In this document: in pieces, positions 1 to 11,656 of the stretch
How the letters are laid out: each line of letters opens with the position of its first letter
Numbering within the stretch: position 1 is the first letter of the stretch
Source of the DNA: Raphanus sativus
Taxonomy: Eukaryota; Streptophyta; Magnoliopsida; Brassicales; Brassicaceae
NCBI RefSeq assembly: GCF_000801105.2
Contig: NC_079518.1
Location: 21,308,800-21,372,799 of the forward strand
Direction: 5' to 3'
DNA length: 64,000 nt
Notes under the pieces: model-generated
What the model saw: the letters and a program-made list of their open reading frames with translations, nothing else
Told to the model about the DNA's origin: nothing
Database searches by the model: none
Position numbers and translations under genes: made by a program

Positions 1-41
1 AACCGGTAAACCGGGTTATATACACCAACATGCCCCCTCAA
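1..41 (-). other. Copia polypurine tract and start of its 3' LTR
   Basis: On the minus strand the bases at 41-31 read TTGAGGGGGCA, followed at 30 by TGTTGGTGTATATAACC. This is the usual copia order of purine tract and then an LTR beginning TG. Only about 30 bases of that LTR lie in the window. Confidence 0.6.
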
Positions 42-217
42 GATGAGCATTCGAAAATGTTTTGAAGACTCATCTTGGATATGAGATGATGAAACTGATG
101 AGGAAACAGTGGCTTAGTCATGATAATAGCAACTTGATCAGTAGTACGTACATGAAGTGTCTTAAGAATGCCTCGATCAAGTCTTTCTCCAACAAAATGG
201 CAATCATTCTCGATGTG

Positions 218-2485
218 TTACGTCCGCTCGTGGAAGACAGGATTAGTCGCAATGTATATGGCCGCTGTACTGTCAGAGAACAATATCAGAGGTTGCAACA
301 AAGGAACCTTCAAATCATTGATCAACTTAATCAACCAAACCATTTCCTTCCCAGCCTGAGACAGAGCTCGATACTCTTCTTCTGCAGAAGAACATGAAAC
401 TGTATCTTGCTTTTTCGATCTCCACGACACCAAAGAATCACCAAGAAATATAGATAAGCCTGTAGTTGAGCGTCTACTATCACAACAAGTCGACCAGTCA
501 GCATCAGCAAAACCTTTTAGAGTTAGTCCTCAGTAGCAGAGTAAAACAGACCCTTACCAACTGTCCCTTTGACATACTGCAACACTCGATATACAGCTTG
601 AAGATGTGGAGCCTTCGGAGCTGAAGAGTATTGACAGAGCTTGTTGACAGCATAAGTAATGTCAGGCCTAGTGATAGTGAGGTACATTAGATGACCAACT
701 TGACTGCGGTGCATTTCAGGATTATCAACCGGAGTCCCTTCATCAATAGACAAATGCAAGTTTGGAACCATTGGAGTTGAAACCGGTTTGCAACGAAGCA
801 TACCTGATGAAGTAAGTATCTCCAAAGCATACTTTCGCTGACAGGTTGATATTCCTGCACTGCTCCGAGCTATCTCTAGACCCAAAAAATACTTAAGAAC
901 CCCAAGGTCTCTGAGTTTAAACTGCTGAGACAGGTCTTAAATCAAACTTTTAGACTTAGATTCATTCGTACTTGCTACCACAATACCATCAACATAAACC
1001 AACACTGCAAGAAAGTGACCATCATCACATGTTTTCAGGAAGAGTGTATGGTCTCCAGTGGCTCGTGAAAAACCCAAACGTAACAATGCAGTAGAGAACT
1101 TGAGAAAACATTGACGAGAAGCTTGTTTAAGACCATAAATAGATTTATTCAATCTGAAAACTGCATTCTCAGCCAAAGTAATTCATTTTCTCTCTGCATG
1201 TCCATCAGGGATTTTCATATAAATCTCTTCATCCAGTTCTCCATTCAAAAACGCATTAGAGATGTCGAGTTGATGGAGAAACCATTTCCGAGAAGCAGCA
1301 ACTTTCAAAAGAAATCGAAGTGTTGTCATCTTTGCTACCGGAAAGAAAGTTTCAGTGTAATCTAATCCTTCCTTTTGAGTAAAGCCTTTAGAAACAACAC
1401 AAAATTTACGCCTCTCAATTGTGCCATCAGCATTGAACTTCAAGGAGTAAAGAACCTTACAAGCAACTGCTTTCTTCCCACGCGGTAACTGAGTAAGATC
1501 CTAAGTCCTCGTAGCTTCCATTGCCCCCAAACTCTTTATCAACTGCTTCACACCATTCTTTAGAGTTCTTTGCCTCAGAATAGGAATGAGAGATGGGAAT
1601 CTTTGTGATGGTGTTTATTTAATATGAATGATATGGTGATATTTTGGAATAAGATAAACAAGAGGATATGGGATTAGTAATGTTTGAGTCCATACTGAAA
1701 CAATGGTAATCCTGCAAGTGAGCAGGAGATTTGCGTATGCGTGAAGAAATTTCTGGTGGAAGATGAGAAGATGGAGGAGGGAGAGATGAGTTTTCTGGTG
1801 GTGGTGATATTTCTGGTGAGGGTGATAAAGAAGTGTTACCTGAGGACAAAGAATGTGATGGTGTGAAGAGCTGTAATCAATCGGCAGACATAGTCGAAGA
1901 AGCCAAAGGAAAGATGTCTTCATGAAAAATCACATTTCTTGAGGTAGAAATCTGATTTGTCTCCAAGTCCAGTAACTTATATCCCTTGTAGCCAGAAGGA
2001 TATCCCAAGAACAAACAATCACGAGACCGTGGTTGAAATTTGTTTCTCTGTTTCAAAGAAGTAGAACCGTAACAAAGGCATCCAAATGTCCTTATCAGAT
2101 CATAAGAAGGTTTCTTTCCAGTGAGTAGCTCATGAGGAATTTTGTTACCTAGCAGAGGAGAAGGAGTTCGATTGATGACAAACACCGCAGTCAACAAACA
2201 ATCACCCCAATAAGCTAACGGAAGTTGTGATTGGAACATGAATGCGCGTGCAAAATTCAGTATGTGTTGATGTTTGCGTTAGATAACTGAGTTCTGCTCC
2301 GGTGTCTCAGGACATGAGTGATATGCAATAATCCCTTTCTCACGATAGAAAGAAGTGAACTTAAGTTCTTGTGCATTATCTGATCGAAATGATTTGATCT
2401 TCACATTATATTGGTTCTCTGCTTGGTTAACAAATGCAGGAAACAGAGTTAAACTCCATTCTTGGTTCGCATCAAATAAATCCAA
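218..2485 (-). pseudogene. Broken Ty1/copia pol (integrase, RT, RNase H)
   Basis: Six separate open blocks on the minus strand carry recognisable pieces. 2485-2279 is integrase core (SDNAQE, then PEQNSV). 2239-1877 is the integrase C-terminal part ([19 protein letters not shown]). 1443-1183 is the first RT part ([35 protein letters not shown]). 1176-937 is the RT palm, with YVDG where copia RTs have YVDD. 885-523 is the RT-RNase H connection (ARPDITYAV-like block). 433-218 is RNase H (SCSSAEEEYRAL). Frame changes and stops lie between blocks, and 1876-1444 has no clear coding. The YVDD to YVDG change removes a catalytic aspartate, so the copy cannot encode active RT. Confidence 0.88.
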
Positions 2486-2504
2486 GTTGCTCTTGAGTGT
2501 TCAT

Positions 2505-3735
2505 TGATATATGGTGTTTTTGATATCTTGTATATATGTTTTCTAATTGGTTTTCAAGTCCTTATCGAGTCTTTCTAGTCCTTTTCGAGTCATTACAGGT
2601 GTGGAGTTGCACTAGATGGGAGATGGACCAGTTGGAGCAAAAGAGACAGGAAACAATGCAGTTTGGTGATTTTCACGCAGAACAGTCTGATGATTGTTCC
2701 CAATCGAGCGGAGCAACCTTGCAGACTGTTCCCGAATGAGCGGAGCAACCCGAGTGATTTTTCTAGCGGCATAGATTTTTAAGGAAATTACAAGACATCT
2801 CGGGATTTGTCCTAATTATCCACTTTTTCTCTCTGGGCCGCCAGCAACTTTGATATATCATATTTTTCTGTTTCTCATTATCATTCTACGCTTCTTTTCA
2901 CAAAAGAAACTCATTGGAGACTTTTGGGTTGTTAGATTTTGCTACTTTGTAAAGGGAGAAGGCTTCATCTCTCTCATTTTGGAGAAGAATCCCTGAACCC
3001 TCTTTCTATCTCTTTCATTAACATGCAGTATTATTCAGAATTGATCTCTGTGTTTTCTCTTGTTATGATTGAGTAGTCGATCTAGCTTGTCTAGGGTTCT
3101 AGGGTGTTGATTTCGTGAGCTAAACATAGATAAGTGAATCTTTTGATTGTCTTCATTCATAACTGTTCTTATTGCTTGCATTTAAACAGGCCGCTTAATG
3201 TTAGATCATAGGTTTAACATGTTCATTAACCGTGCAATAGGTTGCTAGATCTGTTTTGAATGAGCATTGCATACCTAATCAGCGAAAGTAGATATTAGGG
3301 TGTTTTGTGAACCTATCGGACTTGATCTCTATTGCTTGTTGTCGCTTCTCACCTCAACGACAGTTAGACGGTGAGATCGATCAGCATAGGGAGCAGTACT
3401 ATGACAGTGGACTGTTCTACTTGAGTGATCCGAGTTCTAGACTGTTCTTATTAGCACTTGAATAATTGTTCAGCTCACAAGTATTAGCACCCAATAAAGT
3501 AACCCAGGCTGGCTTCGCTTTAATTTGAATTTACTCTTTGCAATCATTTACTTTACTTGCACGTCACTACTCAAATCAAAACCCCATATTTGTCTTAGCT
3601 TGATTTTGATCCCATAGAAATAAAGTATAATCGTTGGTCTCTGTAGATTCGATCCTAAAGTGCTACATCGACATACCATTTGATTGTGGTAGTGTGCACA
3701 TTAGGTTAATTGGTGTGCGTATACACGTAATATCA
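2505..3735 (+). repeat. E1 5' LTR
   Basis: It starts TGATATATGG and ends GTAATATCA directly before the primer site. The start resembles the E2 LTR (TGATATCTGG) and the E3 LTR (TGATATACCA). Inner stretches such as the segment around ATAGGTTGCTAGATC are shared with E2. It has no partner copy in the window, so the left boundary rests on this similarity. Confidence 0.75.
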
Positions 3736-3738
3736 ATT

Positions 3739-3756
3739 TGGCGCCGTTGCCGGGGA
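3739..3756 (+). promoter_or_regulatory. E1 primer binding site (tRNA-Asp type)
   Basis: TGGCGCCGTTGCCGGGGA lies three bases after the LTR end. This sequence is known as the Athila-type primer site complementary to the 3' end of plant tRNA-Asp. It is where minus-strand DNA synthesis would start. Confidence 0.8.
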
Positions 3757-3846
3757 CCATCTTTTTACCTTTATTTTCGGTTATTTATTCAGTCTAAGAC
3801 CTCTAACTTGCTCTTTTCTCTTTGTTGCAGCTATTGTTCCAGGTGC

Positions 3847-6420
3847 ATGACCAGTAGACATACTCGGAGCAACGCACAAGGACATTTAGTTACACTCAGC
3901 AACGAGGAGCTCGCAAGGTTAGAAAGAGAGAACAGACAACAGCCAAGGCCAACCGACACCACTATGGGTGATCATGGTCATTAGGATGATCTCGCTGCAG
4001 CAATGCAACTGATGCAACAGCAAATGCAGCAAATGCAGCAGACCATCCAAGCTCAGCAAGCAGCTGCTCAACAGGCTTCTCTCGCGCAGCAGGAACAGGC
4101 GGCGCAGACTGTTCCGATTGGGGAGAGAAACCTTCCGCGGAACATTCCTACTACGCGCTCTGCCATTGTTCCACCACTCTGCACCAGGCAGGACTTCGAG
4201 ATCAAGCCTGCTCTGATTGATCTGGTGCAGAGAAAAGTGTTCTCTGGTCTCTCTGCAGAAATTCCAATGGAGCATATTGAGAATTTCGAAAAAGTCTGCA
4301 GTTTCACTCGTGCAAATGGTGTGCCATCAGACTACATCAAGTGCATGCTATTCCCATTCTCTCTTGATGGAAAAGCTGCACAGTGGTTGAACTCTCTCCC
4401 TACCGGCTCTCTCACTTCATGGGAACAGGTCCGATCAGCGTTCCTCAACCACTTCTACTCTAAGGCGAGAACAGCTGCATTGAGGAACAAGATCACCTCA
4501 TTCAGACAGCTCCATGATGAGACTTTTTGTGACGCATGGGAGCGCTTCAATGACTACCAGAGAGAATGCCCTCACCATGGATTTGATGATGATTACCTAC
4601 TGGGCATTTTCTATGATGGAGTGGACCGGAAATACCAAGGTGCTCTAAACTCTTCGAGCAATGGAGACTTCATGACTCAGACCACTGATGGAGCGCTCAA
4701 GCTGATTGAGAACATGGTAGCTAGCTCAGCCAATGAGAATCAAGAGAGCAACCGCTCTAAGAAAGGGAACAGTGTACACACCCAGAAAATTGATGAGCTA
4801 ACAGCTAAGGTCGATCAGCTACTGCGGAACAACCAGGCACAAGGATCTGGGTATCAGAACACCACCCCGCAGAGCAATCAGCAAGCTGTTCCAGCCGCGA
4901 GTGCCCCAACTGCAGGGAACAGTCCGCCAGATGATCTGAAAAATCTGAACATTATGATGCAGCAGATGCTCCAGAGCCAGCAGCTCCAGGTCAAGGCACT
5001 GAATCAGGTTACCGCAGACATCAACACCAGGATGGACAGCATGTTCACTGAGCTGAATTCAAAATATGATACTGTGAGCAACCACATAAAGATGATTGAT
5101 GTTCAGCTTGCTCAAACTGCTGAAACTGTTAAAAGGCAGCAAGAGATCATTCGTGGAAAGAGTGTGATGAATCCTAGGGTTGAGCACTGTAATGCAACCG
5201 AGCAGAGACGTGAGAAATCTGAGGAAAAACAAGCGGAACAACTGTTCGCTGAGACTGTTCTGGGCGCGGAACAGAGAACATAACAGTCTGCTAGCTCTAG
5301 AGTGACTGCTCCCGCGATTGTTCCCGCTCCCGACGGATCTACTGATATTCCACCAGTGCGAGTCTATGCTCCTAAGGTTCCCTATTCTATTCCACCTCGA
5401 CATCTGATGGATCCCATTAGTACAAAGCAGTTGGCTTGATTTAGGAAGATGGTAAGAAGGCTTCCTCAAAAAATCTCATTTGAACAAGCTTGGGAGATTC
5501 GGCCATTGCACATGTTCTTCAAGAACAGTGGAGAGACTCGAGAGGAAATTAAGACTCTCTTTACTGAAGCATTAACACCATCACTGAAGGTATTGCCTAA
5601 GGTTGATGACCCTGGGAAGTTTGTTTTTCCATGTTCCATTGCTGGAGTAGAATTTAAGGAAGCTCTTTGTGACTCCAGATCTTGTGTGAATCTTGTCTCA
5701 AAAGCGATTGTAGACAAGTTGGGCATTACTGAGGTTGAGCCTTCTCAGGTGACTCTGACTTTTGCAAACTCTTCCAGAGCAGTTCTTTATGGCACCATTC
5801 GCAACCTTCCTGTCCAAGTTGGGGACTGTGTTCTCCATACTGAATTTCAGGTTGTTGAGATGAACAAGGATCATGAGATGCCTTTGATCTTAGGAAGGAC
5901 ATTTATGGCTACAGTGGGAGCAATCGTTGATATGCCTAATAAGAGAGTCTCCTTCTCCCACATCAACAAGAATGTCTTCTATCAGGCTGTTCCCACCAGA
6001 TTTCAGAAACTACACGCCTCTTGCATCTCAGTGTTCAGTGGAGAAAAGCTGAAGGTTGTTCCAAGGAAGGAGCTTGGTAAAAACAATGAGATCAAGGAAG
6101 TCCTGGATGGAGATCCTCACACTGATACCCATACACTTAGTGGGAATGCTAAGGTGAATGTAAAATTCCAGAAGAAAAGGGCCAGGAGAGATCCTACCAT
6201 GACTTTGATACCTTGCATGTGTGATGAGAAATCCATTGAATATGAGGTAAAGTGCAAGGATACCTCTAAACCTTTCTCCAAGGTCAGAGTTATTCTCACA
6301 GATGAGCTGAAAGAGAAAGGAGAAGCTGCTGTGAAAGGGTTGTTAAGCAGAGTCTTGAAGCTGAACATGTCTTATTATGGAGCTTGTTTTGGAACAAGCC
6401 CTCATGCTCAACCTGATTGA
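3847..6420 (+). pseudogene. E1 gag-protease frame with three in-frame stops
   Basis: One frame runs from ATG 3847 (MTSRHTRSNAQG, as in E2) to TGA 6418-6420. It is interrupted only by TAG 3982-3984, TAA 5281-5283 and TGA 5437-5439, and no frameshift was seen. The N-terminal half is Athila gag: a glutamine-rich segment, then RQDFEIKPALIDLVQ, FPFSLDGKAAQWL and CDAWERFNDYQRECPHHGF. After about 5450 comes a retropepsin-like region. The expected D-x-G-S is replaced by DSRSC near 5668, so protease activity is doubtful. The last 80 or so residues form a domain also found in E3 (KVRV, LKEKGEA, CFGTSPHAQPD), in the place where E2 has RT and integrase. I found no zinc knuckle. Confidence 0.85.
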
Positions 6421-6463
6421 TCCCTATCACCAAGTCAAGCTAGTGACTTTAACCAATCGCTTG

Positions 6464-6488
6464 GTGGGAGGCAACCCACTGGTAAGTG
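6464..6488 (+). promoter_or_regulatory. Conserved hairpin followed by a splice-donor-like site
   Basis: GTGGGAGGCAACCCAC can fold with a five-base-pair stem and a six-base loop, and is followed at once by TG|GTAAGTG, a good plant 5' splice site. The same block follows the main frame of E2 (24998-25021) and E3 (48376-48391), preceded each time by an AGTCAAGCTA(G/A)TGAC box. Function is inferred: either an RNA element or a donor for a spliced downstream message. Confidence 0.5.
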
Positions 6489-7941
6489 TAAATATAACTT
6501 GGTTTTGTTTTTGTTTGCTTATTTTCATTTTAGTTTATTGAGTTTCAGATCAAAAAAAAAATAGAAAATCCGAGATACTTCAAAAAATTCTGGGTTGCAG
6601 AAACGGAGCACCCTGTTCTCCAGGAGCCAAGAACAACCGCTCCATGTGAAAATCTGGCGACAGAACACCCAGGTTTTTTCGGAGCACCCGCTCCAGGTAA
6701 GTATCTCGGCCAAAAAAATGTATATTCTTGTTTTCACCTTCTCTCTGATTTATTTTCACACCGAGACGTTGTGAAGTAAGTCTGGGGGAAGGTCTTCGTC
6801 GTTTACTAACTCGTTTCTTTCTTTTGTTTTTCTCTTGAGTCAGCTTGAGTCAGTTCTTAGGATTGAGTCAGTCAAAAATTTGTGGGGATTAGGACCTTAT
6901 TCTGTGTTGATCACTAACCACCTTGTGCTTTAGTTATCTTATTCAGTGACCTTAGCAGTGGCGAAAGACACACATGTGGACCCGAAACATCCTGACATAT
7001 CTCACTTGATTCTCCAGAAGTTCTCAGCCGATCAGGTTACACTGGGTAGACTTTAACTCCACCTAACTTGAACCAAATCTTGACTGAAACTCTTCTTGTT
7101 ATGGGCACTAGATCAGGGAAACGAGAACTACACTCAGGACTTCTTATCCTTTATATCCATCTTGTTGTTCCTGAGTGGCTAGCTCATCTTTAGCTAGTTC
7201 CCACCCTGCGCCTTGGCCTTTGTTCCACCTTCATGCATTTGTTTTTCAGTGTTATATGTGCAGATATGTGCAAAAAGGTCGGAGAGGAAAGGATCGATGC
7301 AGCCTCTTACTCGTTACTGCTGCGCAGATCCAGTCACAAGGAGAACAAGCAGATTAAGCGAGCAACCGCTCCATAACCAATGAGCTGTGCAAGAACATGG
7401 GTGGAGAACCAGAATGATTTGAATCAAAACCACCAGTAGCATCCTTGACATCTCATGTTACCTCCTTCTTCGTCACCTCACCACATCTATAAAAAAAAAA
7501 GAGAAAAGAAAAAAAAATCGTTTTATTTAGTATACAGTGATGGAGAAGGAGAAGAATTCAGGATATATGAGCCATTGGGAAGGTCGAGCAGAAGAGTATG
7601 TATCATTATGAAGGGATGAGGAGCAGACAGATGAGCGGAGCAGTCTGATGATTGTTCCCGAACGAAAAAAACAGTCGCTCTTGAGATAGCAAAACGAGTA
7701 AGGGGCTGTGGACATCAATGGAGCCGTCCTCTCACGGCTATTTTGCGTGATATCCTGCATCCACTACGAAAAGTTGGTAGCCCCTAAACACTCTTTAGCT
7801 CCACCATAAAATTAGCATGTTCCACACCTAGCCCGTCTACCCTGAATAGTGCATGTGATGAGAAGCTCACGCTGCTCTTAAATGAATGTAGGGAGTTCTG
7901 TCTCGATAGTGTTGCTTTTTCAAGTTTGAGATGTAGAGGAT
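6489..7941 (+). other. E1 3' untranslated region
   Basis: No coding region is supported here. The stretch holds a PPT-like AAGTCTGGGGGAAGG (6778-6792) and blocks shared with the E2 3' region (a segment around CAGGTTACACTGGG, a CAATGGAGCCGTCCTCTCACG box near 7719, and CCTAAACACTC near 7784). A poly-A/AG-rich run lies at 7491-7516. It ends where the reversed E3-family LTR begins. Confidence 0.6.
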
Positions 7942-9296
7942 TGATAGTGCTCAAACTACCCAGTAGAGCTTACCCTCTCAAATAAGAGGTACAGCTGTAG
8001 TACTTAGGGATCGAATCACGAGGAGCTAGGGAACCAATTAAATAAAATCTACTAATCAATCCTAGGTGAAGTTGGTTTATATGATGGAAATAAAAATAAC
8101 AATTCCTAAAATGAGCAAGGTAGTTGCTCTAACTAACAATATGTGTGGTTGTTTAAATGTGATAAAGAGTGCTAGACAAAGGGCTTTTATTCAAGAATGG
8201 AGATTATAATTTCTATAAATGCTTTAACAAGTTGCTTGCATGATACTATAGATCTCAGCCGCTTAACTCAAGTGATGTATCACTGGTTAAATAATCTAGA
8301 TCTCTGGCCTCAACTGTCGTATGTTGACACAGAAAAAGAGTCGATCGACATCCTTTTGAGATATCGATCGATACACCTTTCGCTCGGCGATCGATTCACC
8401 TGTCAGGATATCGATCGACGGCTTCTAGATATGCCTAGGCGCGAACCGATAATGAACGCTAGGTCTCAAGGAGGGCTGTCGCTCTTCTCAACAGGAGACA
8501 AGCTAGCTCAAATGGATATTTTAAGATAATCAAAGATCCTAGTGATTTATATTCTAGTTAGCTAATCTAGAACAAGCATAGGGTGCAATCCATTCGATGA
8601 GTACCACAACTTAGCAATTATAGTTTGGGGCTAATCTCACAAACCTATTTAAACCCTAGATCTAACAAGTAAACTACTCAGACATAGCTAAGCAATTCAT
8701 GACAATGGATAGATGAAAGAATTGCATAAATAGAAATAAGTAGAAATACAAAAGGAGATGAGAAATCTCTCCAATCTCTCAAAACAAATAAAACTCTAGT
8801 CTCTCTCTCACACTCTCTGCTTTGCCTCTCAAGACTTGCTTTTCTCTAAGTTGTTCAAAGCTTGCCGTCAAAAAACACTTAGCAGGAATATTTAAGCATT
8901 TCCATTAGGTTAAAACTCGCCAGGGGCAATCTCGTAATTTGGTGAAGTCTTGGTGAAGTAGTCGGCTAAACCATTTCGTCCTCGATATCGATCGACAACA
9001 CAGGATGTGTATCGATCGATTATAATCTTCTAGTACGCGGATCTTCTCAGCTACATCGATCGACAACTCAGGATGAGTATCGATCGATTATAATCGCAAT
9101 GTTGACTTCCGACTTGGTCTTGAATGGTCAACTCGGGTGTATCATCTCTTTTACTCCAAAATGCTCCAAAAACATCACTTTCTCACAAAATGCTCCTGAA
9201 CCTGAAAACATACCTAACAGGCTAGAAAACAGATTAAATATATAATAAAATACTAGTATACCATGGTTAAAAACGGGTAAAATCCATAGTATATCA
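7942..9296 (-). repeat. E3-family 3' LTR (minus strand)
   Basis: On the minus strand it begins TTGATATACTATGGATTTTA and ends GCACTATCA, parallel to the E3 LTRs. It carries several ATCGATCGA-type palindromes (8338-8420 and 8983-9100), more than the E3 LTRs themselves. It is clearly diverged from both E3 LTRs, so it comes from another insertion event. Confidence 0.8.
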
Positions 9297-10104
9297 ACTC
9301 CACCAGACTTACTCCTTTGCTTGTCCTCAAGCAAAAACAGTAGTCTTTGGAAAAGGTTTGAAAACAGCAGGAACTCAAAGATTCAAAATATTGAAGTCAT
9401 CACTCTATGGGTTTGCAATCCATACCTAAACATCCTAATCACAGAAGTTCATTATGTCTTATCCTAGCTTAGCAACCAAACTCATCTAGTCAACAACTTA
9501 GCAAATCTCATCTGACATTCCCCTCTACTAACCTCATTTCTTAACATAAAATAAAAGTGCAGGCTTTACCTTGGGAGTATCGATCAAAAGACATATAGAT
9601 TCAACTCAAACAAGAATCTGAACACACATGTAGTCTTCTCTGATCCCTTTCTCCCCTCATCTCTCTTCTCTGAATCTCTTATTAGTTTCAATTTCAACAG
9701 GTGTCGATGCCACAAAGGTCATCTAGTCCATCTCATTGACATTTGCATTGTAACTCATACATTTTGACAAAGTGTAGCGAATAATGGGGTCTTTGGTAAT
9801 TTACCTATCCCTCGTTTCCACAATGTGTGATCATCCTTGAGATTTAGAAAACTGGGATCGCATGAGACACTCCTACCCCTCTGCCTCTGAAGAAATCATT
9901 TCAATCTTTTATAACATAAACTTAGATCTTGAGACGCTGAAGAGAGAGAAGGAAGGGAACCAGAAACACACAGACTTTTTACCTTCCAGACTTGTAAGAG
10001 GATTCCGATCCAGTGATTTCCAAGCTCCAAGACAAGCAAATAAAATCAGTATTAGTGTTGGAGGTCAGCTTTGGTTCCTTCAAACAATCTTAGCTAGTGA
10101 ATAT
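7942..10104 (-). mobile_element. 3' end of an E3-family LTR element, reversed
   Basis: Read on the minus strand, this is the last 0.8 kb of internal sequence (10104-9297) and the 3' LTR (9296-7942) of a relative of E3. The internal part matches E3 57,350-58,164, including the CTTGAGGACAAGCAAA box and the purine tract before the LTR. The rest of the element would continue beyond the E4 insertion at 10105 and is not seen in the window. Confidence 0.8.
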
Positions 10105-11584
10105 TGTTGGGGTCAAAAACGGTTATCTCGAAATCAACGGCTAAGTCTATTTGTCATACGAAAAACCCTCCGAAAAACAAACACGAACACCCGTAAACCG
10201 AAGGAACCGAGCAGCCGACCCCGGCCTTGGCCGTAGCCGCCGGGCGGCTAGCCCCGTGATGGCCGTGGCCGCCGAGCGACTAGCCCCGTGCTGGCCGTGG
10301 CCGCCGGCGGCTAGCGCCCGTGCCGGCCGTGGCCGCCGGGCGGCTAGCCCCCGTGCTGGCCGTAGCCGCCGGCGGCTAGCGCCCGTGCTGGCCGTGGCCG
10401 CCGGGCGGCTAGCCCCGTGCTGGCCGTAGCCGCCGGCGGCTAGCGCCCGTGCTGGCCGTGGCCGCCGGGCGGCTAGCCCCGTGCTGGCTCGGGTCTTCGG
10501 ACAACAATCTCCGGTACACAAGTCCCAGGCCCCGGCCGTCAGAAGTCTGTACTTCGAGTCTTTCCCAAGTCCTCGCAGGACGATTCATTGAGATTCCGCG
10601 TACGAAACTCCGGTTCTTACTCCAAACTAAGACCGTCGGAAACACTTCGGAAACTCGTAAGATATCAACGGGAAGGAAGATCTTAAATTCTTCGTACGAA
10701 ACAGCGATGGTTATCTTAAGACACCACTCATCTCAACTCTACGAACAAATGAAGAACTTCCGAAGAAATCGTAGAAAACAACGGAAGTCCTAGAGACGGC
10801 CCGAAAGGGACCAAACGCGATCGGACAGTCCGTTTACGATTATCTGAGATATATACGACGATTTACGTTTATCTTTACGTAACAAGATAAATGCTAAATC
10901 TCCGGAAGGATAAATGTCAAGTTCCCCGAAGATAAATGTCAAGTTTCCCGATAAACATGGAGGCCGACGAAAATGGAAAAAAGCCCGCCTTGCGGACCAG
11001 AAGGAGAATAGACCGTCATAAGAAGGAGTATATAAATGAGCTTTGGGAGAGGAAGAAGGGGAGAAGAGCAAAAAATTCCTAGAGGGAAAGCAAATCCGAG
11101 ATTGGAGACCTAGAGAGCTCATGTTAGCTTAAGAACTTAGAATTTAGGCGGTAGACTAGCAAGGCAGGACCTAGAACGTCCCGCCGCCTCTCGTTCTATT
11201 TTCATCTTGTCCGCAGACTCATGTCTCTCTCAGAAGGATCTAACAATCCTTTTACTTAGAGTTCCGCACATAGAAACCCTAGGCATTATTCTCGACATGC
11301 CCGTTTCTATGACTAACGCTCGTACTAGACGAACTCCGCCAGGCAGTTCGATCTCTTGTTCAAACCCTTCCAACTGAACTACGTCCGCCTTGATCCTCGA
11401 AAGGGGTACGTAGGCAGCCTTCCTTAAGGTCCAGTCTCAAATCTTAATAAAACCTTTCCGCATTTATTTGATCACTTGTCGTTGGTTGTCGCAGAGAATC
11501 CGGACCTTCAGGGAAAGTTAGGTTTACTTAGCTTTCCTCCGATTTACTTAATAAAAATTGACAGTGCGAATTTCGGTTCCCACA
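10105..11584 (+). repeat. E4 5' LTR
   Basis: It starts TGTTGGGGTCAAAAACGG and ends GGTTCCCACA. The first 950 bases repeat at 17024-17907 with few differences apart from the number of GC-rich units. The U5 part holds GGGGTACGTAGGCAGC (11403-11418), a box shared with the E7 LTR. LTRs carry the promoter and polyadenylation signal of such elements. Confidence 0.88.
10218..10490 (+). repeat. GC-rich tandem array inside E4 5' LTR
   Basis: About eight units of roughly 32 bp alternate between a GCCGCCGGGCGGCTAGCCCC type and a GCCGCCGGCGGCTAGCGCCC type, giving a higher-order period near 64 bp. Each unit contains the inverted repeat GCCGCC..GGCGGC and is dense in CG and CHG sites. Long overlapping open frames on both strands here are artefacts of composition. 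Confidence 0.85.
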
Positions 11585-11587
11585 GTT

Positions 11588-11605
11588 TGGCGCTAGAAGG
11601 AGGGG
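11588..11605 (+). promoter_or_regulatory. E4 primer binding site
   Basis: TGGCGCTAGAAGGAGGGG begins three bases after the LTR end. The position and the TGGCGC start fit a tRNA primer site. I cannot name the tRNA with certainty. Confidence 0.6.
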
Positions 11606-11656
11606 GGACGGATTACTCTTACTCTTACGGCCGCAAAATGCTTGATCAAAGTAATG

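Larger units (their letters stand above)
1..2504 (-). mobile_element. Ty1/copia retrotransposon remnant, 5' part cut off by E1
   Basis: Reading the minus strand, integrase, reverse transcriptase and RNase H fragments follow in the copia order (integrase before RT). They end in a purine tract and the first bases of a 3' LTR at the left edge of the window. The element is broken off inside the integrase at 2504, where the E1 LTR begins, so gag, protease and the 5' LTR are missing here. Its frames are interrupted many times, so it is an old copy. Confidence 0.85.
2505..7941 (+). mobile_element. E1: non-autonomous Athila-like LTR element (3' LTR not seen)
   Basis: E1 begins with an LTR (2505-3735), followed by a tRNA-Asp-type primer site, a gag-protease frame (3847-6420), a short hairpin after the frame, and a 3' region that closely matches the one in E2 (6770-7870 against 27260-28360). 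No RT, RNase H, integrase or ATHILA ORF-1 lies between, so E1 depended on other elements. It is cut at 7941 by the reversed E3-family LTR, and no 3' LTR of its own was found. Confidence 0.8.

Noticed and set aside
1615..1923. Minus-strand frames rich in His, Pro and Ser
   Set aside because: Low-complexity linker DNA between copia integrase and RT with overlapping frames; there is no independent gene.
8197..8529. Open frame of 110 codons on the plus strand
   Set aside because: It lies inside the reversed E3-family LTR and is not conserved as a frame in the E3 LTRs.
10147..10521. Long overlapping open frames on both strands in GC-rich DNA
   Set aside because: They arise from the 32-bp GC array, have Ala/Arg/Pro-only composition, and match no domain. 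The same holds at 12426-13060, 17070-17525 and 36506-36794.
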